Shown: in pieces, positions 46,813 to 58,578 of the stretch
How positions within the stretch are numbered: position 1 is the first letter of the stretch
How the letters are laid out: every line of letters starts with the position of its first letter
DNA from: Jackrogersella multiformis
Taxonomy: Eukaryota; Ascomycota; Sordariomycetes; Xylariales; Hypoxylaceae
Direction: 5' to 3'
NCBI GenBank assembly: GCA_902806575.1
Contig: CADCXD010000018.1
Coordinates: forward strand, 1,178,001-1,242,000
Length of the DNA: 64,000 nucleotides
Program-made: the position numbers and the translations under genes
The notes under the pieces: model-generated
The model's input: the letters and a program-made list of their open reading frames with translations, nothing else
The model's database searches: none
What the model was told of the DNA's origin: nothing

Positions 46813-47588
46813 TTAGAACGCCATACATAAGTCCCAATCCTCCCGATGCCAGCCTTTGGTTTCCATGAGTCTTTGCGCGTAATCTGTATCATATCCTTGG
46901 ACTGCTGAGGCTCCGGGTCCCAAGGCCTCTGGATCCCATATAACTTCATATTTCTCTTCATTAGATTCCTGTCTCTCCTCAGATTCACCTCTTACTCCCT
47001 CTGTCGAGGATACTCCAGTTGCTGGTTCGTAACCTATGTACAATGTGCTATCTACCAGATTACACAGCTTAGGCGGGCTAATCCAGTCAAAGTTACTCAT
47101 AATAACCCCGGTTTCTTGCTTCGTCTCTCTGCGCATATGCAGTCCTCCGTAGAGCACTTGAAAAATGCGGCGGATTAAATCATCTTTTGTGATACCATCG
47201 GCTCGTCCTCCTTGGCATGGATTTCAACGTGGATTATATCGTTGCCGTCGTGGAAGTCGAGGCAACTAAGACATACTGGTTTGTTCCACATCCCGTAGAA
47301 GGTGAGTGTCAGTGTCTTAGCAGGTCTCCCCATGACAGCGTTGGGGATATCGTCTCGCGATGCTGCTTCTTCCCGTATCTTGTCGAACACGACACGGTAG
47401 TAAGCATTATGTTCTTCTAACGACATTTCTCGGCCGTCTTCTCTCACAGCCTTTGCAGCTCTGTCAAGATTATCGGCAATAAGCCCGAGGAGGGCGCCCC
47501 ATTGTGGACTGCGAGCAATCTGCTCTTCTATCTCTTCCGCTTCACCCTGTTGCTTGTTGCCTGTCAACGGCGCTTCGGGCTTATCCAT
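46813..47588 (-). pseudogene. Hypothetical protein gene with an internal frameshift
   Basis: Two adjacent open frames read as one protein only if a single base is missing near 47185-47205. The 5' part (from Met at 47588, MDKPEAPLTGNKQQGEAEEI) runs through HNAYYRVVFDKIREEAASRD and LTLTFYGMWNKPVCLSCLDFHD to IHVEIHAKEDEP. The 3' part resumes as DGITKDDLIRRIFQVLYGGLHMRRE and ends WDLCMAF. No intron with acceptable splice sites restores the frame. I do not recognise the family; there is no signal peptide or membrane segment. Either this is a recent pseudogene, a sequencing error, or a genuine frameshift. An upstream in-frame Met at 47663 is possible but gives a less natural N-terminus. Confidence 0.5.
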
Positions 47589-47663
47589 TTGGTTCCGATA
47601 TTTTCTGATCCACCCCGAAGAACATCTACTGATAATTCTGTGTGCGAAATATTTTGACATCAT

Positions 47664-50108
47664 AGCTACTATCTATGTCGTTCATATACCTAGGTAGTGA
47701 GCAGTATTAAAAGTAGTTAGCTAGGAGTGACATCTATCTAATACTGTTTCTCGTAACAATGAAATATATCAGAACCGTATAAACAATAAGCAAGCTTTAC
47801 AATGCATTATTCCTGGACCTTTGAAAGGTAATGTAATGTTCATTGTGAACCCCTTATTCACTAGAGAAAATTCATTGTCGTCACTATGGGTGTCTTAGTT
47901 CAATTACCTTTATCCCTTTACTCCAACATTAGGGTAAATCCTACCCCAGAATCTACTTACTGGGCTCTGAGACTAGGTACATTTGTTAATGTAGGGTTAT
48001 ACTTACTACGATATGTTCACACATCGAATACCAAAGGCCGGATCATCCTGCTTAGACAAAATGAGAGCTAGGTCGCCGAGTCGCTACTTTATGCGTCTTC
48101 GGCCGAGTCAAAGGCGAGTTCGTGCGTGGAGCTGGCTACGATGCAGGGTCCTATGTTGAGCAGTTCCCTGTCGTACTGGTTGCACCATGGACCCTACGAT
48201 AAACATCACACTCATATACCGTGTTGTCTCCTTCTCACTAGAAACGGTACAGTCTTAGAGGCTGCTGATTTCCCGGCTTTTCTCGACGAGTGGGATTCTT
48301 CCGTAGTGGACTTTATAGTCAAGTAGGGCGATGGGGACATAACCCCTTCTAGACCTATTGTCGACAACTCAAGTGCCGTGTCCCCGGCTGGTCTCTATGG
48401 CGAAGACGTCGTTAAAAGGGTTAGAGGATAGCCTTTGGGCTGCGACTCGAAGGTGTTAGGGTATCTCGGTGAGTCTAGCCGCCCGGTTCGAGAAGATTAT
48501 CGTTACTTAGGCGAACATATTGTTATATTGCAAAGAGTTCCGCGCCGTTTGCTTAATGAGATATCGTACCGCTCGGATCCCCGCTCGACTTATTAACCTG
48601 TTAAAGAAACGGGAATATAACCGCTGTATTTAGCTTTAATTGCCTCTAAAGCTGAGGGTACACCACTAGGATAAATCCTTTCATACTCGATATCGGACGG
48701 CGAATGAAGGTCGCTTGGACTGGCAACGGCGGTCTATCGGGTACTGATGAAGGACCAAATGAGATAAACGTGAAAACCCTATCAGCTCTTCTAAAAGGCA
48801 GCTCGAATTCGGTCTCATAAAGCAATGAATACGCTAAGGCAACGGCGTAGAATGCGTTAGCTCGGGGGAAGAGCTGATCCTTCATTTGACCCATCGTGGC
48901 CACATTCCTACGTATTCTGGTTGAGATACCCGCAAGTATCCTAAAAAAGACAGAAGAGGATCGCGCGTAAGGGATACCAACCTGTTTCGTGCGTGGTCTC
49001 AAATGACGATGCTTAATGTGGTTTGTTTGAATCCTTCCCGAAAACCCAGTGGAGATGTGATCTACACCTGTGCCCATGCATTGTGCTGATCGCCGAATAC
49101 GAGTAATACCTACACTAGAGCAGTATTTTGTGTCATTTTTACCCCTCCCTGATCGCGATATCTTTAGATACGACAGGCGGAGGGGGAAAATATATTGACA
49201 CAATCTAGGGCCAAAACAACGGTGGAGGTTTTTTTCTTTTGAAGCCACATACAGATAAAGGATCAGGGGTGTTTGTTACATACCTATGTAGGTATAGACA
49301 GGTCTGAATAATCGACATCGAATCAACTGCTAGAAGGTACCTAGGTAGATAGCTGCCTAATTACTTACTATCCATATCATAACGGGGTCCGAGATACCTA
49401 TTTGGCCAGCCCCTGTTACCGATTTCATTATATTTGGTTTTGCATTAAAACCTCGTCATAAATAAGGCGTTAATAGATACACACAATAAGACGCAGTCAT
49501 GTGAGACAGTCTCAGAAAATGGATCGGTGTATCAGTAATGTAATCCTATTCGACGAACAAAGTAGTAGTCAATTTACCGAAGCCACTACCCGATCTACCT
49601 GTCAGCGGCGCGGAATGAGCTGACTCTGAATCAGCTTACGGCTTGATATCAGTCAGGCCAGCCATCGCCTTGGAAAGGAATTGATTGAATTATTGTAGAT
49701 AGTCTGGATGCCAAGATGACCAAGGAAGCCGTGGAAGCCGTGGAAGCCGCAGAAAGCTTCCAAATCCCCAAAGAATTCCTCTTTTGTCTCCCAAGCAAAA
49801 CACAATTAGAGGATGTTTTGGCCATCTATCATGAACGCTACACACCGAAACGACGTAGATGCAGTTCGGAGCATTTCCATCAGACCTAATTGCCCAATAA
49901 CTCCTCTAATCAAACCCGCTATATGCGAAGCTAGATAGCAAGCAGTAGACCTCCCCGTTCCATAATGTACCCGGGATATCGTGTCAAATAAGTCCACCCA
50001 TAAAGTCGTCGCTGAACACCCAACTCCCGCTATGTATAATCTTTTTAAATATCGCTCCACGCCCAAACCAATGCATAATAGTAAATCGTAGAATGACCAG
50101 TAATCCCA
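47664..50108. other. Spacer with possible gene relics
   Basis: Scattered short open frames occur around 48060-49250, some protein-like for 30-50 residues (for example FGRVKGEFVRGAGYDAGSYV read from about 48090), but no continuous gene can be assembled. A separate 57-codon frame at 49716-49889 is listed on its own. TAGGTA motifs lie at 49290-49350. Confidence 0.45.
49716..49889 (+). CDS. Small open frame, unrecognised
   Basis: This plus-strand frame encodes 57 residues beginning MTKEAVEAVEAAESFQIPKE and ending RRRCSSEHFHQT. The frame is also open for about nine codons upstream and follows a TTGTAG that could be a splice acceptor. The first part is compositionally like real protein (FQIPKEFLFCLPSKTQLEDVL). 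There is no recognised domain, and it may be a fragment of a decayed gene. It lies 220 bp from the 3' end of the convergent membrane glycoprotein gene. Confidence 0.22.
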   Translation: MTKEAVEAVEAAESFQIPKEFLFCLPSKTQLEDVLAIYHERYTPKRRRCSSEHFHQT

Positions 50109-51107
50109 TCATGAGGACAACTTGACCATGATTGCTGCGTGGACTGGAGAGCCTACATTAGGATTGTTCAATGCTGTCTTGTTTTGAGGACCAGGTTTGA
50201 GATAGCAGTTGCCGGGCGTGTTTCCTTCTATGGCAAATGTACGGTTGGTCCACGCCGGGATGAAGCTAACACCTGCGCAGGTGGCATTATTCGACGTGGA
50301 ATTAAAATTTGAAGGGATGAAGTAGGAATAAGAAGCACAGGCGTCTATGCAGTCGTCGAAATCGCCCACAAAGAGCGAGGCAAGTGGATTGTTTGGCGCG
50401 TCGCTATTGCAGTATATTAGGAAGCTGGATCTAAGGAAGACTTGAGTTCATGATTAGCAGTCGTCTCGCTTGGCTACGTACGTATACCACTTTTGAGGCT
50501 TACATGAAGACGTGTAGGAAGTCCCTGTCACCGAAGCTGAATTTGTAGAGCAGCCTTTGTCGATACCGCTAAAACTCGTTGGTGTTGATGTCGGTGCTGT
50601 CACCGTGACAGTCGTCGGCGAACCACTCATGGCGGCCAATCGCGCCTCGGCATCGTTCGCCCTGCTCGCCTCGACTCCCGTCCCCGCCGCCAACCCTATC
50701 ACGGCCGCGGATAAAATCGCAATAATGAGGGACAGGATGAACACCAATCCCGAACACCCTAATATTCGTTTCCGCGCTCTTCCATTCTCGGAGTGTGCCA
50801 CAGGGCCGTATCCTGATTGATGATCATATGCATACTGCGAGGAAGACGGATTTTCATATGGCGCATAGGCCGGGTTTATTGTTGATGGATTCGTCGAATT
50901 TTCTGGTTTTATAGGTGTCGCCGGCGCAGGCGATAGTGACTGTCCATACGCAGCCACTTCTGGAACAGAAGGTGGGTGATGAACTTCCGGATAATTATGC
51001 GGTGCCAGCTCGGGCGCTTCGTCGTACTACAGCACCGTTAGTATAATGTTCGACGATGTAAATAAATTAAAGTATAGCGAATCTGAGATACTCACTCTTG
51101 GCGACAT
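50109..51107 (-). CDS. Single-pass membrane glycoprotein with Cys-rich PAN-like ectodomain
   Basis: Three exons, 51107-51096, 51026-50482 and 50430-50109, encode 292 residues. The first exon is four codons (MSPR), joined by a 69-nt intron (GTGAGT...CTGTAG); the second intron is 51 nt (GTACGT...CCTTAG). The N-terminal ~90 residues are Pro/Ser/Tyr-rich and cytosolic by prediction. A basic stop (GRARKR) precedes one membrane helix at about 92-118 (SGLVFILSLIIAILSAAVIG). A Ser/Thr-rich linker and a C-terminal Cys-rich module follow, with YCNSDAP, DFDDCIDACASY, CAGVSF and CYLKPG, plus several N-glycosylation sequons (NST, NAT, NRT, NKT). This layout is common in fungal cell-surface proteins with PAN/apple-like folds. 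The ligand is unknown. The alternative donor GTAAGC upstream in exon 2 was rejected because it leads to a stop. Confidence 0.82.
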
Positions 51108-53793
51108 GGTTAGCTACAGCAACAACAGCGATAATAGGTATTATTAAGCCCAAGATATATAGAATTTTCAAACGCGACCACAACTCCCGAACGACACGAT
51201 CAGAGAGAAGATCGTGGTCGGTGCTGGCAGAGAGGGACAGTGTCAGAAATAGCGGAAAGCAGGTGGGATATCAATGGGCTATGGAATCACAAGCGGATCA
51301 GGATCCATGATCTAAACCAAACGGGCTCCGATCCCTGCCCCCCAGGTAACATGGATTTGCGGATGCTAACCAATCCGAAGACAGCTTCATCTCTTAGGTA
51401 ATAGGTTCTTCACGCGAGCTCGAGCTGTAAGATAAACCGGGGTGTCCGCGACCCAATGTAACCCTGTAAAGGAACCGGAATGCCTTAACGGCTTTGAATC
51501 TGGACTGTCTCGGGTATAGCATGTACTCGAGTGCCTGGGCAGCGAGACGTGGCCTACGATTCTTCACATATCCGTACCTAGTGTATTATGTAGTGTAGTG
51601 AAGCCATAATAACTTAATAAAGACAAGCATGGAATCATTAGCCAGTAGCTTCTTTAATATTCGCTGTCAGAAATATGCCAAGCTACCTGCCTGCCTAGTG
51701 TAGGTAGGTACTAGTAATAGTGCCAACCACGATATCACGGCAGAGGTGGCGACCCAGCCCTAGCCATTTACTAGCGAGGGCGCCAATCTCTAAGAATCGA
51801 ATAAGAGTCCACAGCGGAGGCGTTATGAAAGAGGGAAGCACTGGGGAATGTAGGTAGGTATAAGCCCCTGGGCAGTTAAAAAGATAGAATAGCATGAAGA
51901 GAGATATAAAAACGACGAGATGAGTCTACCAACAGATTACTAATAATAATCGGCTGAAAAGAGCTGGATGGAAGAATGCCCCTAACACGAGATACAAAAA
52001 GCCGGTTTTAATAGAAGGTTACATCTCTCCACAGACAAAAAGACACTGCGTTCTTAACTCCGGGATTCCTTTATGTACGTGGTAATAACTACCTACTATG
52101 TACGAATTGCTACTACATATATCCCTTTGAAATATAGGTTATTATGAAAGAGGTTTAGTCACCCCCAGGGTACGACGAAAAGAAATCCTTAACCAGGCGA
52201 GCTTACAAATTAAACTGTTCGTCGCCAACGCGCTCGCTGCCTTGCCGTTGTTATGCGAACATTATGCCATTCTTATTAATTGTCCTTTTTGTCGAAATAT
52301 GGAGAGTGCTGGCGCCAACCTTTGAAGATTCATAGGGCTGAAGGGCTACATAGAACCACTTTATCGAACGACAAGCTGTAGAATGTTATTATATCTAAGG
52401 TCGGTCACCTTGACATAGCGTAGGACTTTAATAAAACGAGTTCGAATCAGTTCCATAACCCACGATACCTAGGTAAGGTATAAAACATACCACATCAACC
52501 TGCCAGATCATAGTATTGGTTTTACTTGTCTCTTACTAGCGGGGACAGCCAGGGCCCTTTGAAATGGCCCCCAACAGGTTTCTTTTCCGCGTTATGCGCT
52601 GGAACCTATACTACCTAGGTTAAGTAGGTAAATACAATACAACCACGTGGTAGCCTCACATTTCCCCTGCAGCAAATCAGTCAACCATTTCATAATTCTA
52701 GACCTTAAATTCTAACCAATGCTAATAAGAATTATAAGAATTCATAACCATCGATGTGTATCTCTAGGTAGGTAGTGTAGGTAAGTTGCTATACTAATCC
52801 TAGGTAGCGTAAACCTCCGAAACCACGAATTGGATAGAGAAGTTGCAAGCTCATTCAAGATCTCATGTCAGCACCAGGTACTATGTACAGCTGTAAATGC
52901 AGATGCTCCAGTACCAGGTACGCAGTACGGGAAATGACTCGCCCGAGAGGGAGCCAATAGAAACCCCTTAAGTCTCCAGCAACCAGGGAAAATCTCATGA
53001 TACCCGGATTTTATATTGCCTAACCCATCAAATAGAAGCATTCTGATACGTCCCGTATATTTCTTCATAGCTGCCTATCTATTACTAGGTAAACATAAGT
53101 TGCCATTGGTGGATCCAATGGTCTATAACCATAAGGCCCTCCCCGAGTGTCTATTAATGAGTGTACACTAGGTATGATCCTTACAGCTTGGCTTCAACAA
53201 TTCGCCGAAATTTCCAAGGCGCAGTTCGTAAATAGCCATTTCTAACGACTTCGCCGAAATTTTTATAGAGATAGGCCTCCGCCCCTGCGATGAAGACGCT
53301 GGGTAGGATTCCGAGCCGCGAGGGCTGTGCTTGATTCACTCCTCTAAAATAGCCGCCATAACAACTGCGCCGCGCGCTACTCCAATTATCTCCCCCGGAG
53401 ATAAGCAACAGACGATAACTACATACACTCGATTTACTATAAATGCATGGTCGCAGATGTTTTAGGGGGCTCAGAATTGTACAGCCATATGACTAGAGTA
53501 ATAAGTAACCTACGGCCTTGGTGAATTTTAATTTACACCTACCTGCCTTATAGCTAATACCTTCGTGAAAATAATCAAAGGTAGAGGCCCTAGGATCTAT
53601 ATGTAAGGAGCAGCATCAGGACGAAGTGAATATCAGCAACGTCCACACTTAGCTTAAGATCACCTCGCTATCACCGGCTCTGGTAGAGAAATACCTAAGT
53701 TGTCTACAGGTCATACAATCGAGAATGATGGATAGAAAAAGCAGCGTGGAGGCTCGACCAATAATACATAATAGTGGCGTCTACCTACTAAAC
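51108..53793. other. Spacer without a supported gene
   Basis: It is AT-rich with scattered TAGGTA motifs (52470, 52610, 52765-52800). A small inverted repeat (TTATCTCC...GGAGATAA) occurs near 53387-53405. No coding or RNA gene was recognised. Confidence 0.55.
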
Positions 53794-55796
53794 CTACATC
53801 AATACCTCGAGTAGCATCCCACCCCCCTCTCCAACCACTCCCGAATTCATAAGCTGAAGCGCCTCCTTAAAATCCCCTACCGTTCTTTCATCCACAACGG
53901 CGGAGACGGAGCAGCACAATTAGGTGTAAAGTGGAAAGAGACGTCGTCGGACGCACAGGCACTGATGCCATTAGGGTAGACGATATGCGTGGAGTTACGA
54001 AGAGCCATCCAACCTGACAGAATAGCACGGCAGTAGAATTGCAATGTGAGAAATAAACAAGTAATATTATGTTCGACTTGGTTTGGTGTAACCTACCCCC
54101 CGTTATTCGAAACAATGGTCAGAATATGGATCTCGTACTTGCTCGCCAGCCGCAGCGCGCTCGACGGCGCAGCGCACATGAAGCTTCTATCGCCGACTAC
54201 CTGGCACACAAGGCTCGGGACGCCCCCTGCCCTCTATTTCTCAGTCGCCCAGCGCCATCTTGATATTCAGCGCCGCCCCATTCCTCCACCTGATACCTGT
54301 CCCACCGCACTTAATCTATATTACAGGACGGCTAGACTGTAACTGATCGAATGGTATCTAAGCAGCTGTGGCGGCTTTGATGACAAATGTTGTCGAGCCC
54401 GGGAGTGATGTTTTCAGAAGGCTACCGATGTTATCCGCATCCAGTGCGTCGTGGCCACCTAGTCGAGGTTGAGAAGCGATATTAGCCAGACGAACCTCCC
54501 CACGAGCTGCATATTTGAGATAATGGAGCGTTTCTGCAAGCATGGTATCATCCCTAATATAGTTAACCAGTTACGTAAGCGCGGTAAAACTCTATGCCTT
54601 CCAACGTCCGTGAGCGGGGGGGAAGAAACCAGCATCTATTGGTTTAGGGGGTCGCAGTCAATATGACATATCTTGCCGTTCTTTGGAGGTGGATTGTTGG
54701 ACGGGATCTAGGGGACGTCGAGGTCGAGCAGGAAGATCATGTCGGCATCTTTGGTGCCTTCGTCGGAGCTAAGGCGGATGCGATGTGGGAAAAGGGGAAG
54801 CACATATCACTGCCACCTGTATCGTGAACGCATATGCTGGGGATTATATTCTCCAAGGTGACTAGGAGCTCTGGAGTTTGTCGATCGTGACCGGGATATC
54901 CTGTGATTATGAGAGGGCGTTCGGCTTGGACGAGAGCCGTAGGGATATTATGAACAGCATCGGCCGGTAGGGCACTTGGCCCGATCGGCACCCACTGCTC
55001 CTGCTCTAGTGAACATGGCTGGATCTCCTGAGCTAAAACCTCTCGCGCACTGGTAACATATATCGGGGCCTTGGGCGTACTATTCGCGAATTGAAACGCA
55101 CGCTCAATGGTCTGCTTGATATTCAGCCCGGTGTGAATCTAACTAGCCCGTATACCTGCAATATTGTCGCACGATGGCCTTCTGATCCGGTAATTCCTGC
55201 AACCAGTGCATATGCTCTGTCCGGGACCCAGGAAGCTCTCTAGATTCGGTACATAGGCACAAGTTGGCGAAGACAAAGACTGAGACCTGGCTGACACTTG
55301 CATTGTGAATACCTTGACCGAGAGCCTGCATCCCAACATCGAAATGAACGAGAACAGCCTAAGGCCGTCCTGTTACTCGGGTGTATCCATCGACCATCGA
55401 TATTGCAGTGATCCTAGAAGGGCACGTGATAATCCTAGGCCAAGAGTTAGGCCTCTCTCTCTTGCCTTTGACGATAGCCTCGATGATGGATGGGTGACGA
55501 GACCCAACGTCGACGAATCATGCTGTTGTGCTGGCTTCATAAACGTGGTAAGCGTTGAAGTAGCTGATACGAGTACGGTGAGATGTACTTCCCAAAGTGC
55601 CTCGAACAGGGCACACGCAGTCGTAAATCTGCTCGGGGGATTACAGTCATGGTTCGCTAAGAACGAGCAGCATGTAGCGAGGGAGTACTTACGACCCAGG
55701 GGTACTGTGAGATTTTACTATCTCTACACGCTTGGGAGCTGGCGAAGGTGTGCTTTATGTTTTCAGAGAGGCGCGAGTAGATGGCTATGTCATCAT
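53794..55796 (-). pseudogene. Decayed thiamine-diphosphate-dependent enzyme gene (acetolactate synthase-like)
   Basis: Fragments in all three minus frames line up in order as one TPP-enzyme protein: FTTACALFEALWE, PSIIEAIVKGKRERPNSW, MQALGQGIHNASVS with HMHWLQELPDQKAIVRQY, then IHTGLNIKQTIERAFQFAN, WVPIGPSALPADAV with PLIITGYPGHDRQTPELL, LSSDEGTKDADMIFLLDLDV, IPSNNPPPKNGKICHIDCDP and HLDADNIGSLLKTSL-like sequence. The C-terminal remnant reads STHIVYPNGISACASDD and finishes near 53794. Stops interrupt it at 55785-55787, 55359-55361, 54708-54710 and 54636-54638, and several frameshifts are needed. Some stops correspond to Gln or Trp codons changed by a C-to-T or G-to-A transition, as expected from repeat-induced point mutation. 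The parent enzyme would decarboxylate a 2-oxo acid or condense ThDP adducts; the locus is not functional. Confidence 0.82.
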
Positions 55797-58578
55797 ATAA
55801 TGCCAAGATGCGGAGAGTATGAGAGATACTAATCCATGAGAGCACTTCGGTCTTCGAGGACTATCCACCATCGGGCTGCCGGGTGCTTTAACTAAGGAAC
55901 TTCGAAAGCCCATTCTGACAGAAACCAGCCTCACGCTGATGATGACCTTAGTCGAGAAAGGTAGAAGACATCTTCAATTCCGCGGCACGGATGCTATTGG
56001 ATCTAACGGCATTTGCGAATAACCCTGGCTTGGCGGTAGTGGCTCATTTACTTGGATCCAAAGAGTATTGTATGCGCTTATGATTCGATTCCATTGCTTA
56101 TGATAGTCAGATTCTACCCTGTTCAACAAGCTTTTGTCTGAATGGCTGCGATTAACTTCTGTAGCAACTTGGGGTATCGTTCTCTGATTTGTGTTTCTGT
56201 ACCATGAAGCCTCTATTCGACCAACTTTATACCAGGATGTCCTATTTCCTCGAAAGGGTAATATGATGGAGATTAAAGGCCATTATCAAACTTGTAGAAC
56301 GCGAAGAAGTTTACTGTCGCTCACGAGAGCAGTAAATATACGAAACCCAAGGTTTTTGATCAGGCCTTATACTTATAATGATATGTAGTTTTTGTAGGAG
56401 ATCTTGGCTCGGTTAGCTGTAGCATTCCAAATGAAAATCTTGTAGGAAAATGTCTACACGCCCGGATACTATGATATTTCTTAGACTCCATCGCTGCTCT
56501 CAACTTTGACGTCTTAGTTTGATGATCGGCCTCTCAAGGGCTAGGTGGTATTCTAGGCTCTCCGACGAAATTGATTCATATGCGTTGCTACCTGAGCCAC
56601 CTGAATGGTATCTGTACCTAAGTACCTAGGTAGGTATATTGGGCATCGGGCTCTTGCCATTATACTTGCTGCACTTCGTCTCGTGTTTGGAAGTCATAAG
56701 TTATAGAGATTTGCATGTTGTCAACGAGAGGGTAGGATTATTATTTTTGTGGTTTAGGATCATAATGAAATATGCAATGTCGAGTATGCCGAGTGACAAG
56801 ATATGTACAAAATGAAATGTAAGCTTCTTGACACTGGCTGACAGCTGATGGTCATACGAAGTAAGAGCGATTACATAGTATGAGTAAGAGTGCTGCTGTC
56901 TAGTGTACATGTTATGTAGTACCTATGTAGCGGTGAAGCGGGGTCGTCTGTGCACACACATACCGATCGGAGGGAAAGATGACCAGGGGAGTTTAGTCGG
57001 AGTGTGGTACAACAAGTACCTACTCCGACCTGGAGGGGTATGATGAGGGGCACCTACCCAGCCTACCTACCCTCCAGCTACGACCTACCTAAAGTACCTA
57101 CTTCAGCATCATAGCCCTAGAGGCACTTAGTAATTTTTCAATGACACGCATCGACTCCCGAGAACCTGGTAATAATATACCTTCGGTGTAAGAGGCTACC
57201 TACCTAGGTACCTAGGTACCTAGTAATATATGATACCTAGAATATAGCTAGCGGCCTTTTCTTATCGGGCTCGGCATGGTGTTCTGTAGGTACCTACCCT
57301 CATTCTGAATTGATTCTACTGCAAGGGGTAGTAGGTTAGCACGGATTGGATAGGTTCCAAGGTTACAATCCGAATTTCAGGGTCCGATAATGAATTGATG
57401 GATCCGGCTTATTGCATCCACGGAATCTCACAAGTATACTCCCACACGTATTCCATGACTTATGTCCATATTACTATGTAATACCTGGGTAGTACATGTT
57501 GGGAGTATATATGTACCTAGGTATCGTCTTCAACGGAGCTGGGAACTAGCCGCCACTTGTTGCCTACCTACATGTAGGTACCTTATAAACTGCGCATACT
57601 ATTCAAGGTTGTATGTAGGCTGGTACCTAGGTAAAACATTAAAGGTTGATAGGCAGAATCCGCTCTAGGTTATCCATAAGCCGCATGTCATATGTCATAT
57701 GCATGATGAGGACTTATACTAGGTACAGTACAGTACATCCGAACGGAGTATCAGTTTACCGCAAAAACATTGAAGTACCTAGGTATCTATCAGGTAGGTA
57801 GCTCAACACGGGCTAGAAGGCGTTAGACTCGACAGTTCAGTCCAATCAGATGAGCTCCAGACTCGGAATGACGGGAGGTAGCGTTGGTGGGACTTCCAAG
57901 GTTCCCATCCATACTTTCTATGGCACTACCGTAGCTACCTTGGTACCTACCTACCTTCCAGGTTGTTTAAACTAATAAGCCTGCCCAGGTGTTGGAAGCT
58001 ACCACCTAGCCTACCTACCTAGTACCTAGAGGAATAACTTTTGAACCTCAAGGGCCTCAAGGGATTTTGATCCGTCCATCTTCATAGAATTTCCGAGCCT
58101 TTCTTTTTCTCCTCCCCTTCTCTCGCAACTCCTTTTATGTTAAAGTTGGTCGGAGGGAAAGGAGTTTGCTTTTTTCTATCCAATTAGTATATTCCTAAAC
58201 AATCTAGTAATAGAATTCTCCGTCCCGGGAGTATTTCTCATGTGTTTCTTCACGCAAGATTGCTAGGTGAGCTAACTAGTTTTTTCTTTCTTTTTTTTCT
58301 CTTTTCTACCTACTCTGTTATGTATCATATACGACCCTATTTTCAACATGACCACCTACAGATTCCTATCTAGTATCTATCTAGTATTAAGGGGCCGTTT
58401 GCTTTTCTCCCCATGCTTTAACTTACGTTATATTTCATATTAAATTAATCAACTACCTAGGTAATCATATAACTAATCATATAACGTAGATTTCATTTGT
58501 CATCCCTCCCGTCTTCTAGCCCTATACATTCTAGTATTAGTCGTCCTCGTCCTCCAGCATACCATACTACCGCCCAAT
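55797..58578. other. Spacer and upstream region of the MTHFR gene
   Basis: No gene is supported. From 57.0 to 58.1 kb it has a second dense cluster of TAGGTACCTA palindromes. Pyrimidine-rich tracts at 58100-58135 and 58280-58310 lie in the likely MTHFR promoter or leader. Confidence 0.55.

Noticed and set aside
48646..49248. 200-codon minus-strand frame
   Set aside because: Protein-like for short stretches only, with no motif or splice support; may be relic DNA but cannot be assigned.
53387..53405. Inverted repeat TTATCTCC...GGAGATAA
   Set aside because: Short, isolated and not near a gene start; chance is likely.
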